DNA of 64,000 nucleotides from Natronospirillum sp965602035 (GCA_965602035.1 OZ271919.1:372001-436000); one strand, 5' to 3'. Shown: positions 46,489 through 55,238, numbered from the stretch's first letter. Notes: generated by a model not told the origin, from the sequence alone. Made by a program: numbers and translations.

Positions 46489-47616
46489 CTAACGGACCAG
46501 CCCTGCGTAAGTGACCCTGCGCAACACCCATTCGAATGGCCCCAGCGAGAAATACCGGCGCCAGATAGCGAGCGCAACGATCAGGCCGACGGTCACACCA
46601 ACGGCAACTGCTGTGGCCTCAAGCCGGTCCAGTTCTCCCCACAGGCCCAGCCCATAGGCCGAGAACAGGGTTGAAAGGATGATGGACTGACCCAGGTAAA
46701 TGCTCAGGCTTGATCCGCCCGCTTTGAGCACACCCGACATGATCCGCCCCGGTGACCTGGCGAGGGCGGCGATCACGCCCAGATACCCGAGCGTCGCAAT
46801 CGGTGCCACGACGATGGTCAGTACAACACCGGGCACCGGAGCGCCCCACTGCCATATTGCCGCCCCCAGCAGACTGGCCGCTACGCCGGGAACCAGACAC
46901 CAGCGCCGGGCAGCTGCCCAGAGCCGGTGCGACGAATCCTCGACCAGGCCGGACCTGACCGCAGCCAGCCCCAGGCAGAACCACCCGAGTGCTGAAATAC
47001 CCTGAATCACCAGGAATGACGGCAGGATAAAGACAAAGCCGATGCTGCGGAATGCGGCGGTGCTCAGGAAGCTGCCCTCTGTCAGGATCGCCCGCTCCAG
47101 GTCCAGAATGTCAGGCGAGGTCTCGGGTGTGGCCAGTAACAGCGGCGGGGCGATGATGACCTGTAGGACGAGAAGCGCTGTCCCGACGATCGTTAATCGG
47201 CGCACCGTCCAGTGGCGAAACAGATAAAGGACAGAGCCGGTGATGGCGTAAATTGTCAGGATGTCCCCGGGAAAGAACAGACAGCCGTGCGCTATACCAA
47301 GAACCAGAAGCCCGATCATGCGGTTGCGGTAAATCCGACCGAATTGCAGGTGGCGCCGCTCCGCCGAGCGCATCAGGAAACCAAGCCCGACACCGAACAT
47401 GAATGAAAACAGGCCGTAGGTCTTGAGCATGGCGAGCCCGTGTACAAGCCACAGGGTCAACGCATCACGGGTTGATTCCCCGGTAGGCGCCACAAAGTCT
47501 GAGATGGCAGAAAACGCAATGTACTGGACATTCACTACTACGATACCGAACAGTGCAATCAGTCGCAGGCAGTCGGGCATCGCGGCTCTGGCCGGCGGCG
47601 CGGGCGGGGTGTTCAT
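46489..47616 (-). CDS. DUF418 (YeiB-family) membrane protein
   Basis: Integral membrane protein of 375 aa with about nine hydrophobic segments. The order and motifs (RLIALFGIVVVNVQYIAFSA, the GLFSFMFGVGLGFLMRSAER loop, RNRMIGLLVLGIAHGCLFFP and the C-terminal GGSSLSIYLGQSIILSTLFS with FGPFEW-like ending SLGPFEWVLR) fit the DUF418/YeiB family, whose role is unknown. Relatives are putative acyltransferase-like or transport proteins. It is convergent with the DUF2914 gene. Confidence 0.88.
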   Translation of the reverse strand: MNTPPAPPARAAMPDCLRLIALFGIVVVNVQYIAFSAISDFVAPTGESTRDALTLWLVHGLAMLKTYGLFSFMFGVGLGFLMRSAERRHLQFGRIYRNRMIGLLVLGIAHGCLFFPGDILTIYAITGSVLYLFRHWTVRRLTIVGTALLVLQVIIAPPLLLATPETSPDILDLERAILTEGSFLSTAAFRSIGFVFILPSFLVIQGISALGWFCLGLAAVRSGLVEDSSHRLWAAARRWCLVPGVAASLLGAAIWQWGAPVPGVVLTIVVAPIATLGYLGVIAALARSPGRIMSGVLKAGGSSLSIYLGQSIILSTLFSAYGLGLWGELDRLEATAVAVGVTVGLIVALAIWRRYFSLGPFEWVLRRVTYAGLVR

Positions 47617-47801
47617 AGGGTTGCCTCACCCGTTGGTCGGGAAAAGCTACAACTACCACGCATCGTATCCGTTGTCACCGGCCTCTGGCCTCCGGCCTAA
47701 CCCCTTCGGGGCCGTCATCGCTTCGCTCTGACGTTCCTTCGCCTGCGCGGCAGGCTCAGGTCGAACCCGGCGAGGATTCTCACCCTCAGCCCTCCGGACA
47801 C

Positions 47802-47829
47802 AAAAAAACCCCGACCTGTCGGTCGAGGT
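47802..47829 (-). terminator. Rho-independent terminator after tRNA-Ser
   Basis: On the minus strand CCTCGACC, loop GACA, GGTCGGGG, then seven T. The 8-bp stem has one G-T pair. It lies 12 bases beyond the encoded CCA. Confidence 0.88.
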
Positions 47830-47840
47830 TTTGTTGTGTA

Positions 47841-47931
47841 TGGCGGAGAGAGAGGGATTCGAACCCTCGATACGGGAGAACCGTATACACGCTTTCCAGG
47901 CGTGCGCCTTCAGCCACTCGGCCACCTCTCC
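47841..47931 (-). tRNA. tRNA-Ser (GGA)
   Basis: 91-nt tRNA with encoded CCA. The acceptor stem pairs GGAGAGG with TCTCTCC (last pair G-T) before the G73 discriminator. The anticodon loop CTGGAAA gives anticodon GGA; the anticodon stem is CACGC/GCGTG. A long variable arm (TATACGG/CCGTAT region) and T-arm GGTTCGAATCC complete the serine pattern. A promoter and a terminator flank it, so it is a single-gene unit. Confidence 0.97.
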
Positions 47932-47944
47932 GGAACGGTGGCGA

Positions 47945-47973
47945 ACAATAATGGAAGGCCTGTCGAATTGCAA
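47945..47973 (-). promoter_or_regulatory. Sigma-70 promoter of tRNA-Ser
   Basis: Minus strand TTGCAA (47968-47973), spacer of 17 bases, TATTGT (47945-47950). Transcription would start a few bases before the mature 5' end at 47931. Good spacing, moderate hexamers. Confidence 0.65.
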
Positions 47974-48036
47974 CTCCCGGGGTGGGGTTCCGGCGCTGCG
48001 GTCTTGGCAGTGGCGCGGTAGCTTGGTACTATCCAC

Positions 48037-48125
48037 GCGTCCATCGGGGTGCCTGCGCGGAGACGCGGGCTGAGAACCGACCCGTTGAACCTGATCCAGG
48101 TAACACTGGCGTAGGAAATGGATGC
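48037..48125 (+). ncRNA. TPP riboswitch (THI element)
   Basis: The conserved parts of the thi box are in order: GGGGTGCC, GGGCTGAGA, ACCCGTTGAACCTGATC, CAGGTAACACTGGCGTAGGAA. An 8-bp P1 stem closes it (48037-48044 with 48118-48125, one G-T pair). It stands 88 bases before thiB, and the downstream hairpin that covers the ribosome binding site suggests control of translation: TPP binding would switch off thiamine uptake. Confidence 0.96.
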
Positions 48126-48180
48126 ACCTCGAAAGAAACCTGAGCGTACAGCGCCACTTTTCCCGTGCAAGACTTCCTCG

Positions 48181-48206
48181 CCGGTTAACTCGATTTTAAC
48201 CGGGAG
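48181..48206 (+). promoter_or_regulatory. Riboswitch expression platform: hairpin over thiB ribosome binding site
   Basis: CCGGTTAA (48181-48188) pairs perfectly with TTAACCGG (48196-48203) around a 7-base loop. The 3' arm overlaps the first bases of the thiB Shine-Dalgarno GGGAG (48202-48206). There is no T run, so a translational rather than a transcriptional switch is favoured. The competing antisequestor is not obvious. Confidence 0.65.
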
Positions 48207-48213
48207 TTCATTT

Positions 48214-49221
48214 ATGTTTCGTAATACCGCTTTTGTTCCGTCGATTCTGGCTCTGGGTGTCGCTGCGGCGGCTGGCCAGGCAGTCGCGCAATCTGACACT
48301 CTGACCGTCTACACCTACAGCTCATTCAATACGGACTGGGGCCCGGGGCCACAGATCGCCTCGGAGTTCGAGGCCCAGTGCAACTGCACCGTGCGGTACG
48401 TCAGCTCCGAAGACGGCGTTACCCTGTTGAACCGTGCCCGCCTTGAAGGGCCCAACACCAACGCCGATGTGATTCTCGGCATCGATGATGCCCTGATTGC
48501 AGAAGCTCGGGAACTCGACCTGTTCCAGCCGCATGGTATCGCCTGGGACAGCGTGCCACTCGATGCCGACCTCGAGTGGAGTGACGACCTGTTCGTACCG
48601 TTCGACTATGGGTATTTCGCCTGGATCTACAACAGAGAAGAGATATCAGACCCTGCAGGCTCCTTCGAGGAACTGCTGAACAGTGATGCCAGCGTCATTT
48701 ATATGGATCCACGTACCAGTACGGTAGGCCAGGGCCTCCTGCACTGGGTTCAGGCGATCTACGGAGACGATGCAGAGTCAGCCTGGGCCGATCTGGCGGA
48801 GCAGACGGTTACCGTAACCTCGGGCTGGAGTGAAGGTTACAACATGTTCCTGTCCGGCGAGGCTGACTACGTGCTCAGCTACACGACATCACCGGCCTAT
48901 CATCAGGTTGCCGAAGATGATCCGCGTTACCGGGCCGCGCGGTTCTCGGAAGGACACGTTGCCCAGATCGAAGTGGCCGGGGTCAGCGCCTACACCGATC
49001 AGCCGGATCTGGCGAAATCCTTTGTGGAATTCCTGGTGACCTCCGAGGCGCAGCAGATACTGCCGGTCACCAACTGGATGCTGCCGACCCGCACCGGTGT
49101 TGAGTTGCCCGACGCCTTCGATAACCTGGCACGGCCTGATCGAATCGGTTTCGACCCGCAGACATTCGCGGAAAACCGGGATAACTGGTTGCGCACCTGG
49201 CGCAACGGCGTCAGCCGGTGA
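48214..49221 (+). CDS. thiB: Thiamine ABC transporter substrate-binding protein ThiB
   Basis: Periplasmic binding protein of 335 aa for thiamine and its phosphates. A signal peptide (MFRNTAFVPSILALGVAAAA, cleaved near AVAQ-SD) precedes the mature start DTLTVYTYSSFN. Conserved parts include NADVILGIDDALIAEA, FVPFDYGYFAWIYN, YMDPRTSTVGQGLLHWVQAI and the ligand-site GWSEGYNMFLSGEADYVLSY. Start at ATG 48214, eight bases after GGGAG; the frame continues upstream through the riboswitch and is not real there. Overlaps thiP by four bases. Confidence 0.94.
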   Translation: MFRNTAFVPSILALGVAAAAGQAVAQSDTLTVYTYSSFNTDWGPGPQIASEFEAQCNCTVRYVSSEDGVTLLNRARLEGPNTNADVILGIDDALIAEARELDLFQPHGIAWDSVPLDADLEWSDDLFVPFDYGYFAWIYNREEISDPAGSFEELLNSDASVIYMDPRTSTVGQGLLHWVQAIYGDDAESAWADLAEQTVTVTSGWSEGYNMFLSGEADYVLSYTTSPAYHQVAEDDPRYRAARFSEGHVAQIEVAGVSAYTDQPDLAKSFVEFLVTSEAQQILPVTNWMLPTRTGVELPDAFDNLARPDRIGFDPQTFAENRDNWLRTWRNGVSR

Positions 49222-50849
49222 CCACAGACCTGCGACTGCGCCGGGTCGGTGGTCTGCCGACCCTGCATAACGCGGGCACAAGCCGACCCGGCGGCTGGTG
49301 GGGCAGTCTCGGCCTGGGGCTGCTGTCTCTCGGCACCATGGTGACGGTGACGCTGCTGGCGTTTCTGGCACTGATCGGTGCCGGCACATCGTCGCCCGAC
49401 ACAGCCGTGCTGCAGGACCCGTATTTCTGGCGCACAGTGCGCTTCACGCTGCTGCAGGCAAGCCTGAGTGCCGTATTATCCGTGGGTCTCGCCATTCCGG
49501 TGGCCCGGGCCATTGCGCTGGACCGGCGCCTGCCGGGCAAAGCATTGTTTCTGCGCTGGTCGCTGCTCTGTTTCGTCATGCCCAGCCTGGTGCTCATTAC
49601 CGGTATTGTCTCGGTATTCGGGCGCAGTGGCTGGCTCAGCCCCTGGCTGGGAGAAAGCTGGTCGCTTTATGGCCTGAATGGCATTCTGCTGGCCCACGTA
49701 TTCATGAACCTGCCGCTGGCGGTTCGGGTGCTGGTGCAGCAATGGCAGGGCATACCGGATAATACCTGGAAGGTTGCCGCACAGCTTGGTCTGACCGGCT
49801 TGCAGCGGTTTCGGGTGGTGGAATTACCCGCACTGCGTGGCGTCCTGCCGGGCATCACGGGGTTCATCTTTCTGCTGTGTTTCAACAGTTTTGCGGTGGT
49901 CCTCGCCCTCGGCGGCGGGCCGCAGGCAGCGACGCTGGAAGTCGCCATCTATCAGGCACTCAAATTCCAGTTCAATCCGGCGGAAGCACTGGTACTCGCC
50001 TGGGCGCAGTTTCTGATCGCCGGGTCACTGTACTGGCTTTTCAGTCGCTGGGGCCGCCTCGAGTGGCTGGGCCATCCCTCTGTTCAGCGTGGCTGGTCGC
50101 CAAGGGTAGGTCCGGGTGCCGAGTGGCTCGGCCGGGTCGGCTACGGAGCGACCGTGCTGTTCCTGACCGTCCCGATCGCCACCCTGGTGCCGGTGGCACT
50201 GTCTGAAGGCGGGCAGGGGTTCCCATGGAGCCGGTTGCTCCAGGTCAGCATGAATTCCCTGCTTCTGGCCACGGGCGCCGCCACACTGGCGGTATTGCTG
50301 GCGTTGGCTGCGCTCAACCTGTGGCGGCGACTGAATCCGGGCTGGTGCAGGGCGGCCGTCGAGACGGCGGTTCTGCACCATTTGATACTGCCGGGGATGG
50401 TGCTGTCGGTCGGTATTTATCTGTTCTTTCTGCCGGTGCTGAACTGGCTCACCTGGGGCTGGGTTGCGATTATCGTGCTGAATGCGCTGATTGCGCTGCC
50501 GTTTGTGGTGCATCAGCTTCGGCCGCGCTGGCATGCGCTTGAGACCAGTTATCGGCGGCTGGCGGCTGATCTCGGGCTGTCGGGGTGGCGTTATGGCTAC
50601 CAGGTTGTCTGGCCGTGGCTGGCACCCGTCGTCAGACGGGCATGGGCGCTCAGTTTTGTCATTGCGCTCGGTGACTTCGCCGTGTTCGCCATTTACGGTT
50701 CGGAAAACTGGAATACACTCCCCTGGCTGATTTATTCACTGTCAGGCGCCTATCGCATGCAGGCGGCAGCGCTCGCGTCCCTGTGTCTGCTGGGTCTGGC
50801 ACTGCTCGCACTCTGGTGGCTGGAGAAAGACAATGCTCGAACTGGATGA
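49218..50849 (+). CDS. thiP: Thiamine ABC transporter permease ThiP
   Basis: Inner-membrane permease of 543 aa, two fused BPD_transp_1 modules with about twelve helices. Each half has an EAA-type loop: KVAAQLGLTGLQRFRVVELP (about 178-200) and RLAADLGLSGWRYGYQVVWP (about 445-465). The start is GTG at 49218, overlapping the thiB stop (GTGA). Its 3' end overlaps thiQ by 17 bases. Confidence 0.95.
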   Translation: MTTDLRLRRVGGLPTLHNAGTSRPGGWWGSLGLGLLSLGTMVTVTLLAFLALIGAGTSSPDTAVLQDPYFWRTVRFTLLQASLSAVLSVGLAIPVARAIALDRRLPGKALFLRWSLLCFVMPSLVLITGIVSVFGRSGWLSPWLGESWSLYGLNGILLAHVFMNLPLAVRVLVQQWQGIPDNTWKVAAQLGLTGLQRFRVVELPALRGVLPGITGFIFLLCFNSFAVVLALGGGPQAATLEVAIYQALKFQFNPAEALVLAWAQFLIAGSLYWLFSRWGRLEWLGHPSVQRGWSPRVGPGAEWLGRVGYGATVLFLTVPIATLVPVALSEGGQGFPWSRLLQVSMNSLLLATGAATLAVLLALAALNLWRRLNPGWCRAAVETAVLHHLILPGMVLSVGIYLFFLPVLNWLTWGWVAIIVLNALIALPFVVHQLRPRWHALETSYRRLAADLGLSGWRYGYQVVWPWLAPVVRRAWALSFVIALGDFAVFAIYGSENWNTLPWLIYSLSGAYRMQAAALASLCLLGLALLALWWLEKDNARTG

Positions 50850-51459
50850 CCTGACGCTCAGACGCGGTGAGCAGGTCTGGCATTACCATCGATCAGTACC
50901 GGCCGGACAGATTCTGGCTGTTATGGGCCCGAGCGGGGGCGGCAAGAGCACACTGCTGGAGGCCATCGGTGGGTTCCTGAAAGAGGAGACCGGCCGAATT
51001 CTCTGGGACGGGCAGGATCTGACCCGGCTGCCGGCGGACCGACGACCGGTGGCCACCCTGTTTCAGCACAACAACCTGTTTGAACACCTGACCGTGTCCC
51101 GTAATCTGCGCCTTGGCTTTCAGCAGGGGAAGCCTACTGATGATGATTGGCAACATCTCATGGACGGTGCCGCCGAATTGGGTGTAGACGCATTTCTGTC
51201 CCGGCTTCCCGGTGAACTGTCGGGTGGCCAGCGACAGCGCATTGCCCTGTTGCGCACCGTGCTCCGGCCAACGCCTGTTTTACTGCTGGACGAACCATTC
51301 AGCGCTCTTGATGATGACAACCGGCAGCGGGCTGGCCACTGGATGCGCGCGCGGGCCAGGGCGGCGGGCAAGGCCGTAATCTTTGTCAGTCACAATGCAG
51401 AGGACGCGCGTCTCTGGGGCGACGAACTCCTGGCAATACAGGGCTCATCAGCGCTCTGA
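50833..51459 (+). CDS. thiQ: Thiamine ABC transporter ATPase ThiQ
   Basis: ATPase of 208 aa for thiamine import. Walker A GPSGGGKSTLLEAI, Q-loop TLFQHNNLFEHL, signature LSGGQRQRIALLR, Walker B PVLLLDEPFSALDD and switch FVSHNAEDA are all present. It completes thiBPQ. It ends 12 bases into the convergent xseA gene. Confidence 0.96.
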   Translation: MLELDDLTLRRGEQVWHYHRSVPAGQILAVMGPSGGGKSTLLEAIGGFLKEETGRILWDGQDLTRLPADRRPVATLFQHNNLFEHLTVSRNLRLGFQQGKPTDDDWQHLMDGAAELGVDAFLSRLPGELSGGQRQRIALLRTVLRPTPVLLLDEPFSALDDDNRQRAGHWMRARARAAGKAVIFVSHNAEDARLWGDELLAIQGSSAL

Positions 51460-52782
51460 ATCGGAGCTGGCTCCCAGCACACGCGCATCAATGGTGCCAT
51501 CCGCAACCCGCACGCTCAGCGGCTGCCCGGGTTGCACAGCAGCCACGCTCCGGACGACCCGATGGTCTGCATCCAGCGCGATACTGTACCCGCGTTCAAG
51601 CGTCGCCAGCGGGCTGGCGGTATGCAGATTGTGCCCCAGCACGGCTACCCGCTTTCTGCGCTCGCCCATCAGACGCTGTATGGCCTCGGCCAGACGCGCT
51701 GACAGTCGCTCTGTGAGCTCGCGCGCTGGTGCCAGTCGCTTATGCGGCGCCGCCTGCCACAGGCGGTGACTCAGTGTTTCTACCGAGCGCTGCCGTTGAC
51801 CGGCCAGAACCTGCCAGGCACGCCTTAACCTCATTTCCCGTTCATCGAGGCGCTGTTGCTGCTCCCGAATCTGTTCGCTCGGATGGCGCAATCGCTGGCG
51901 CAGCGTGAGCAAATGGCGTCTCTGATCACCCAGTTGTCGAGTCATCGCGCGTGTCAGTCGATGGCGAAGCTCCAGAACTCGCTGCCGGGTCGCCGACTGA
52001 TCCGTGGAGAGCATTTCAGCGCCGGCCGAAGGCGTGGGCGCTCGGGCATCAGCCACAAGATCAGCAATGGTGAAATCGGTCTCGTGCCCCACGGCACTCA
52101 CAACAGGGCGTGTCGCGGCGAAAATGTCACGTGCGAGCTGTTCGTCGTTGAAGCTCCAGAGGTCCTCTGCACTGCCACCGCCACGGGTGATAAGGACGGC
52201 ATCCGGTTCCGGTGCGGCGAGGGCGCGTTGCAGGGCCCGCCGAATCGACTGCGCTGCCTCTGTGCCCTGAACCTGGCAGGGGAACACCAGTACCTCTATG
52301 CTCGGGTCCCGCCGCTTCAGAACGGTCAGCACGTCCTGAAGTGCCGCGCCGGTCGACGATGACACCACCGCCAGACACCTGACGCGTTCGGGCAATGGCA
52401 ATTTGTGAGCGGGGTCAAACAGCCCCTCGGTCTCGAGCTTCTTCCTGAGCGCCGCAAACGCCAGTTGCAGTGCACCCTCACCGGCGGGGGCCACACTCTG
52501 AACAATAATCTGGTAGTCGCCACGGCCCTCGTACAGGCTGAGGCGCCCGCTGACCAGTACCGCGTCGCCATCGTTGATGGGTTGACGCTGCCGGCTGGCG
52601 GCGCCCCGAAAGAACGCACAGCGTACCTGCGCCCGGTCGTCCTTCAGTGTAAAGTACACATGGCCCGAGCGCGGCCGTGCAAGATTCGAGACTTCGCCAC
52701 TCACCCAGACGGTCGGAAAATGCTCCTCCAGAATGAACCGGGCCTGGCGATTCAACTGGGACACACTGATTGGATTATCCAT
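51448..52782 (-). CDS. xseA: Exodeoxyribonuclease VII large subunit XseA
   Basis: Large subunit of ExoVII, 444 aa, a single-strand exonuclease. The N-terminal OB fold includes FPTVWVSGEVSNLARPRSGH and YFTLKDDRAQVRCAFFRGAA. The catalytic domain has VLITRGGGSAEDLWSFNDEQ and SAVGHETDFTIADLVADARA (GHETD motif), then a coiled-coil region rich in Arg and Gln and the C-terminal LERGYSIAL. xseB is not adjacent. Confidence 0.96.
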   Translation of the reverse strand: MDNPISVSQLNRQARFILEEHFPTVWVSGEVSNLARPRSGHVYFTLKDDRAQVRCAFFRGAASRQRQPINDGDAVLVSGRLSLYEGRGDYQIIVQSVAPAGEGALQLAFAALRKKLETEGLFDPAHKLPLPERVRCLAVVSSSTGAALQDVLTVLKRRDPSIEVLVFPCQVQGTEAAQSIRRALQRALAAPEPDAVLITRGGGSAEDLWSFNDEQLARDIFAATRPVVSAVGHETDFTIADLVADARAPTPSAGAEMLSTDQSATRQRVLELRHRLTRAMTRQLGDQRRHLLTLRQRLRHPSEQIREQQQRLDEREMRLRRAWQVLAGQRQRSVETLSHRLWQAAPHKRLAPARELTERLSARLAEAIQRLMGERRKRVAVLGHNLHTASPLATLERGYSIALDADHRVVRSVAAVQPGQPLSVRVADGTIDARVLGASSDSER

Positions 52783-52839
52783 TCCGCCTCCCGGTGGGGG
52801 TGGCTGATGCTGCGAACATGCGGCGGGGGTGTGGGCTAT

Positions 52840-53136
52840 TCACTGGAAGAGCCGGTCCCCGAGCTGGTCAACGGCCTGGCGGGCCTTCATGAGCGTCTGT
52901 TCTGTCGCCACATCCAGAGACGGGTATTGGTCGGCCCGCACCAGTGTGTGCACTCTGTCTGGCTGATCCGTACGGTAAATCCGCCCGCCCACGCGATACT
53001 GACCGCCATCGCGAGACGGAGCGACGACAATATGAAAGCCTTTGTAGTCTTCTTCATGCTGCACCGGGGCGGTGCCTGAATTCCGGCCAGCGTCCGCTGC
53101 GGCGCCACCGAACAGAGATTTAAGCTGTTTCCACAT
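52840..53136 (-). CDS. HlyU-domain protein
   Basis: Small protein of 98 aa matching the HlyU family: it starts MWKQLKSLFGG, then EDYKGFHIVVAPSRDGGQYR, VGGRIYRTD, the VRADQYPSLDVATEQTLMKA region and the C-terminal QAVDQLGDRLFQ. The name comes from PF10115-type proteins annotated as HlyU regulators; the common proteobacterial form has no proven DNA-binding role. GGGTGA lies eight bases before the ATG at 53136. The open frame upstream to 53394 is not coding. There is no indication that it acts on the distant type I operon. Confidence 0.82.
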   Translation of the reverse strand: MWKQLKSLFGGAAADAGRNSGTAPVQHEEDYKGFHIVVAPSRDGGQYRVGGRIYRTDQPDRVHTLVRADQYPSLDVATEQTLMKARQAVDQLGDRLFQ

Positions 53137-53218
53137 AGACGGTTCACCCAACCCGAAAAAATATGCAGCTAGTATCCTATCGACACGAAGCGGGAATGGC
53201 CATCTCGGCAGCGTTTTC

Positions 53219-53227
53219 TGTGGGTAA
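53219..53227 (-). promoter_or_regulatory. DnaA-box-like 9-mer (one mismatch)
   Basis: Minus strand TTACCCACA, one base from TTATCCACA. It is the first of three sites within 104 bases. Confidence 0.4.
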
Positions 53228-53301
53228 ACGGTATCGTTTGAAATGGCGGCGAATTCCTGACCCCCGGGATTACTGGGCCGGTGCGATTGGTCCACAATTT
53301 C

Positions 53302-53310
53302 TGTGGATAA
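53302..53310 (-). promoter_or_regulatory. Consensus DnaA box
   Basis: Minus strand TTATCCACA, the perfect E. coli consensus. It lies between the divergent HlyU-like and nrdR genes. Confidence 0.55.
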
Positions 53311-53313
53311 CTT

Positions 53314-53322
53314 TGTGAATAA
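53314..53322 (-). promoter_or_regulatory. DnaA box variant
   Basis: Minus strand TTATTCACA, which fits TTWTNCACA. Its start is 12 bases from the start of the consensus box and in the same orientation, close to one helical turn. Confidence 0.5.
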
Positions 53323-53637
53323 ACCGCTGGAAAACCCCCGGACCTCAGGGATAGCGCGGGGCTTCTTAATTTGGGTGAAATTTATACATGGCAAAATATT
53401 GTATTAAAAACAATAAGTTACGAGCTACTTGGCGACCCGGCACGTTTGTGCGCCAAAGTTGTGCACGAACGGCCGACCTTTGTGCCTAATTGTGTACAAA
53501 AATTCGGTGTCAAGTCTTGACCGAAGAATTTTACGTTCTATGAAGCACACTTGCCGGCCGGGAATTATTGGCCGTACCCGTGCACCCCGTGTAAAATCCC
53601 GGCACTTTCAACCATTGATCAGGACCGGGGCCCGGGA

Positions 53638-54096
53638 ATGCATTGTCCATTTTGTAACGAACCGGAAACCAAAGTAGTGGATTCCCGGCTGGTGGCAGAC
53701 GGCCAGCAGGTTCGCCGCCGCCGACAGTGTCTGAACTGTGACGCCCGCTTTACATCGTACGAGTCGGCCGAGCTCGTCATGCCGAAAATCGTAAAGCAGG
53801 ATGGCTCCCGTGAGCCCTACAACGCCGACAAGCTTCGAGCCGGTCTGATGAGGGCACTGGAGAAGCGCCCGGTATCCATGGATACCATAGAGGCGGCGAT
53901 CAAACGGATAGAGCACCATCTGCGGGCAAGTGGAGACCGGGAAGTTCAGTCCAGAGCGGTGGGCGAAGCTGTCATGCAGGAGCTCAAACAGATGGACCAG
54001 GTGGCCTACGTGCGGTTCGCGTCTGTTTATATGAGCTTTCAGGACATTCGCGAATTCCGTGCCGAAATCGAACGCCTGGAGAACCCCGGCGAATGA
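53638..54096 (+). CDS. nrdR: Ribonucleotide reductase regulator NrdR
   Basis: ATP/dATP-sensing repressor of ribonucleotide reductase genes, 152 aa. The N-terminal zinc ribbon has Cys3/Cys6 and Cys31/Cys34 (CPFC and CLNC), with the DNA-contacting RRRRQ between them. The ATP-cone domain follows (IVKQDGSREPYNADKLRAGL, later VAYVRFASVYMSFQDI). CGGGA-type bases precede the ATG at 53638; the frame is open further upstream. It overlaps ribD by four bases. Likely operators lie before nrdJa at 63742-63789. Confidence 0.97.
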   Translation: MHCPFCNEPETKVVDSRLVADGQQVRRRRQCLNCDARFTSYESAELVMPKIVKQDGSREPYNADKLRAGLMRALEKRPVSMDTIEAAIKRIEHHLRASGDREVQSRAVGEAVMQELKQMDQVAYVRFASVYMSFQDIREFRAEIERLENPGE

Positions 54097-55238
54097 CTCG
54101 ACCGAACGACGCGGCCTGGATGCAGCGAACCGTGCGGCTGGCGGCGCAGGGGCAGTTTCGTGCCCGTCCCAACCCGAGGGTAGGCTGCAGTATCGTCAAA
54201 GCCGGTGTGGAAATCGGTGCCGGCTGGCATCCGGGGGCCGGGCAGCCGCACGCCGAGGTATACGCGCTGCGCGAAGCCGGGTCGGCTGCCCGTGGTGCCA
54301 CAGCTTACATCAATCTGGAGCCCTGCAGCCATTACGGCCGTACGCCGCCCTGTGCCGATGCATTGATAGAAGCCGGAATTCGCCGGGTGGTGATCGGGCA
54401 CATTGATCCCAACCCCCTGGTTGCCGGCAAGGGCGTAAAAAAGCTGCAGGATGCCGGTATCGACGTGGTTACCGGCGTGCTGGAAGAGGAATGTGATGCG
54501 CTGAACCGGGGTTTTTTCCAGCGTATGGACACGGGCCGGCCCCGGGTGCGATGCAAGATAGCCCAGAGCCTCGATGGCCGAACTGCCATGGGCAGCGGTG
54601 AAAGCCAATGGATTACCGGAGAAGCCGCCCGTGCAGACGTGCAATACTGGCGGGCAACCAGCGACGCGGTCGTGACGGGGGCGGATACCCTGCTGGTTGA
54701 TCAGGCGCGGTTGCGGGTGCGACCTGATTTGCTCGCGCGGCGCTGGCCCGGCCACCCCTGGGTCAAACCGCCTGTGCGCGTTTTGATAGACAGTCAGTTG
54801 CGGGTGCCGCCCGAGCATCCCTTTTTCTCTGAGCCCACCGAAACGATGGTCATGACGGCAGAAGACGCCCCATCCGAGGCGCGGGGTGCCCTGAACGCCA
54901 TCGGTGTTGATGTGGTATCGGTAGCGCGCGGCGCTGACAGCAATCACCTTGACCTGGAGTCTGTGCTGACGTTGCTCGGGGAAAACGAATTCAATGAAGT
55001 ACTGGTGGAGGCGGGGCCGACACTCAGTGGTGCCTTTGCGAGCGCGGGCCTGATTGACGAGTGGATACTGTACATCGCACCCCGTCTGCTGGGCAGCGAG
55101 GGCCTGCCAACCGTGGCGTGGCCGCTGGAGTCGCTGGCTGATGCACCGCATCTGAGAGTACTTGATCAACGACAATTCGGACCGGACTGGCGTATAATCG
55201 CGGCGCCGGCCGACAGGCCGACCAACAGGGGAGGATGA
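54093..55238 (+). CDS. ribD: Riboflavin biosynthesis deaminase/reductase RibD
   Basis: Bifunctional enzyme of 381 aa for the second and third steps of riboflavin synthesis. The N-terminal deaminase domain has the zinc motif QPHAEVYALREAG and PCSHYGRTPPCADALIEAG. The reductase domain includes KIAQSLDGRTAMGSGESQWI and the C-terminal VEAGPTLSGAFASAGLIDEW. It overlaps nrdR by four bases and precedes ribBA, the standard order. Confidence 0.96.
   Translation: MTRPNDAAWMQRTVRLAAQGQFRARPNPRVGCSIVKAGVEIGAGWHPGAGQPHAEVYALREAGSAARGATAYINLEPCSHYGRTPPCADALIEAGIRRVVIGHIDPNPLVAGKGVKKLQDAGIDVVTGVLEEECDALNRGFFQRMDTGRPRVRCKIAQSLDGRTAMGSGESQWITGEAARADVQYWRATSDAVVTGADTLLVDQARLRVRPDLLARRWPGHPWVKPPVRVLIDSQLRVPPEHPFFSEPTETMVMTAEDAPSEARGALNAIGVDVVSVARGADSNHLDLESVLTLLGENEFNEVLVEAGPTLSGAFASAGLIDEWILYIAPRLLGSEGLPTVAWPLESLADAPHLRVLDQRQFGPDWRIIAAPADRPTNRGG

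Larger units (their letters stand above)
53137..53637. other. Non-coding region between HlyU-like gene and nrdR, with DnaA-box-like sites
   Basis: About 500 bases without a credible gene, and AT-rich compared with its surroundings. It holds three DnaA-box-like 9-mers, an AT-rich stretch (53368-53420) containing the inverted repeat TATTGT-N7-ACAATA (53397-53415), four TTGTG motifs at 53446-53494, and an imperfect palindrome (53503-53525, TTCGG...CCGAA arms with CAAG/CTTG inside). The nrdR promoter must lie here, but I cannot place it. Confidence 0.55.

Noticed and set aside
52840..53136. HlyU-like protein as regulator of the type I secretion operon
   Set aside because: The two loci are about 48 kb apart, and this protein family is common in genomes without hemolysins; no direct evidence links them.
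53137..53637. Chromosomal origin oriC
   Set aside because: Three boxes and an AT-rich stretch are suggestive, but neighbours such as dnaA, rpmH, mnmG or parAB are absent. It is kept only as a finding to test.
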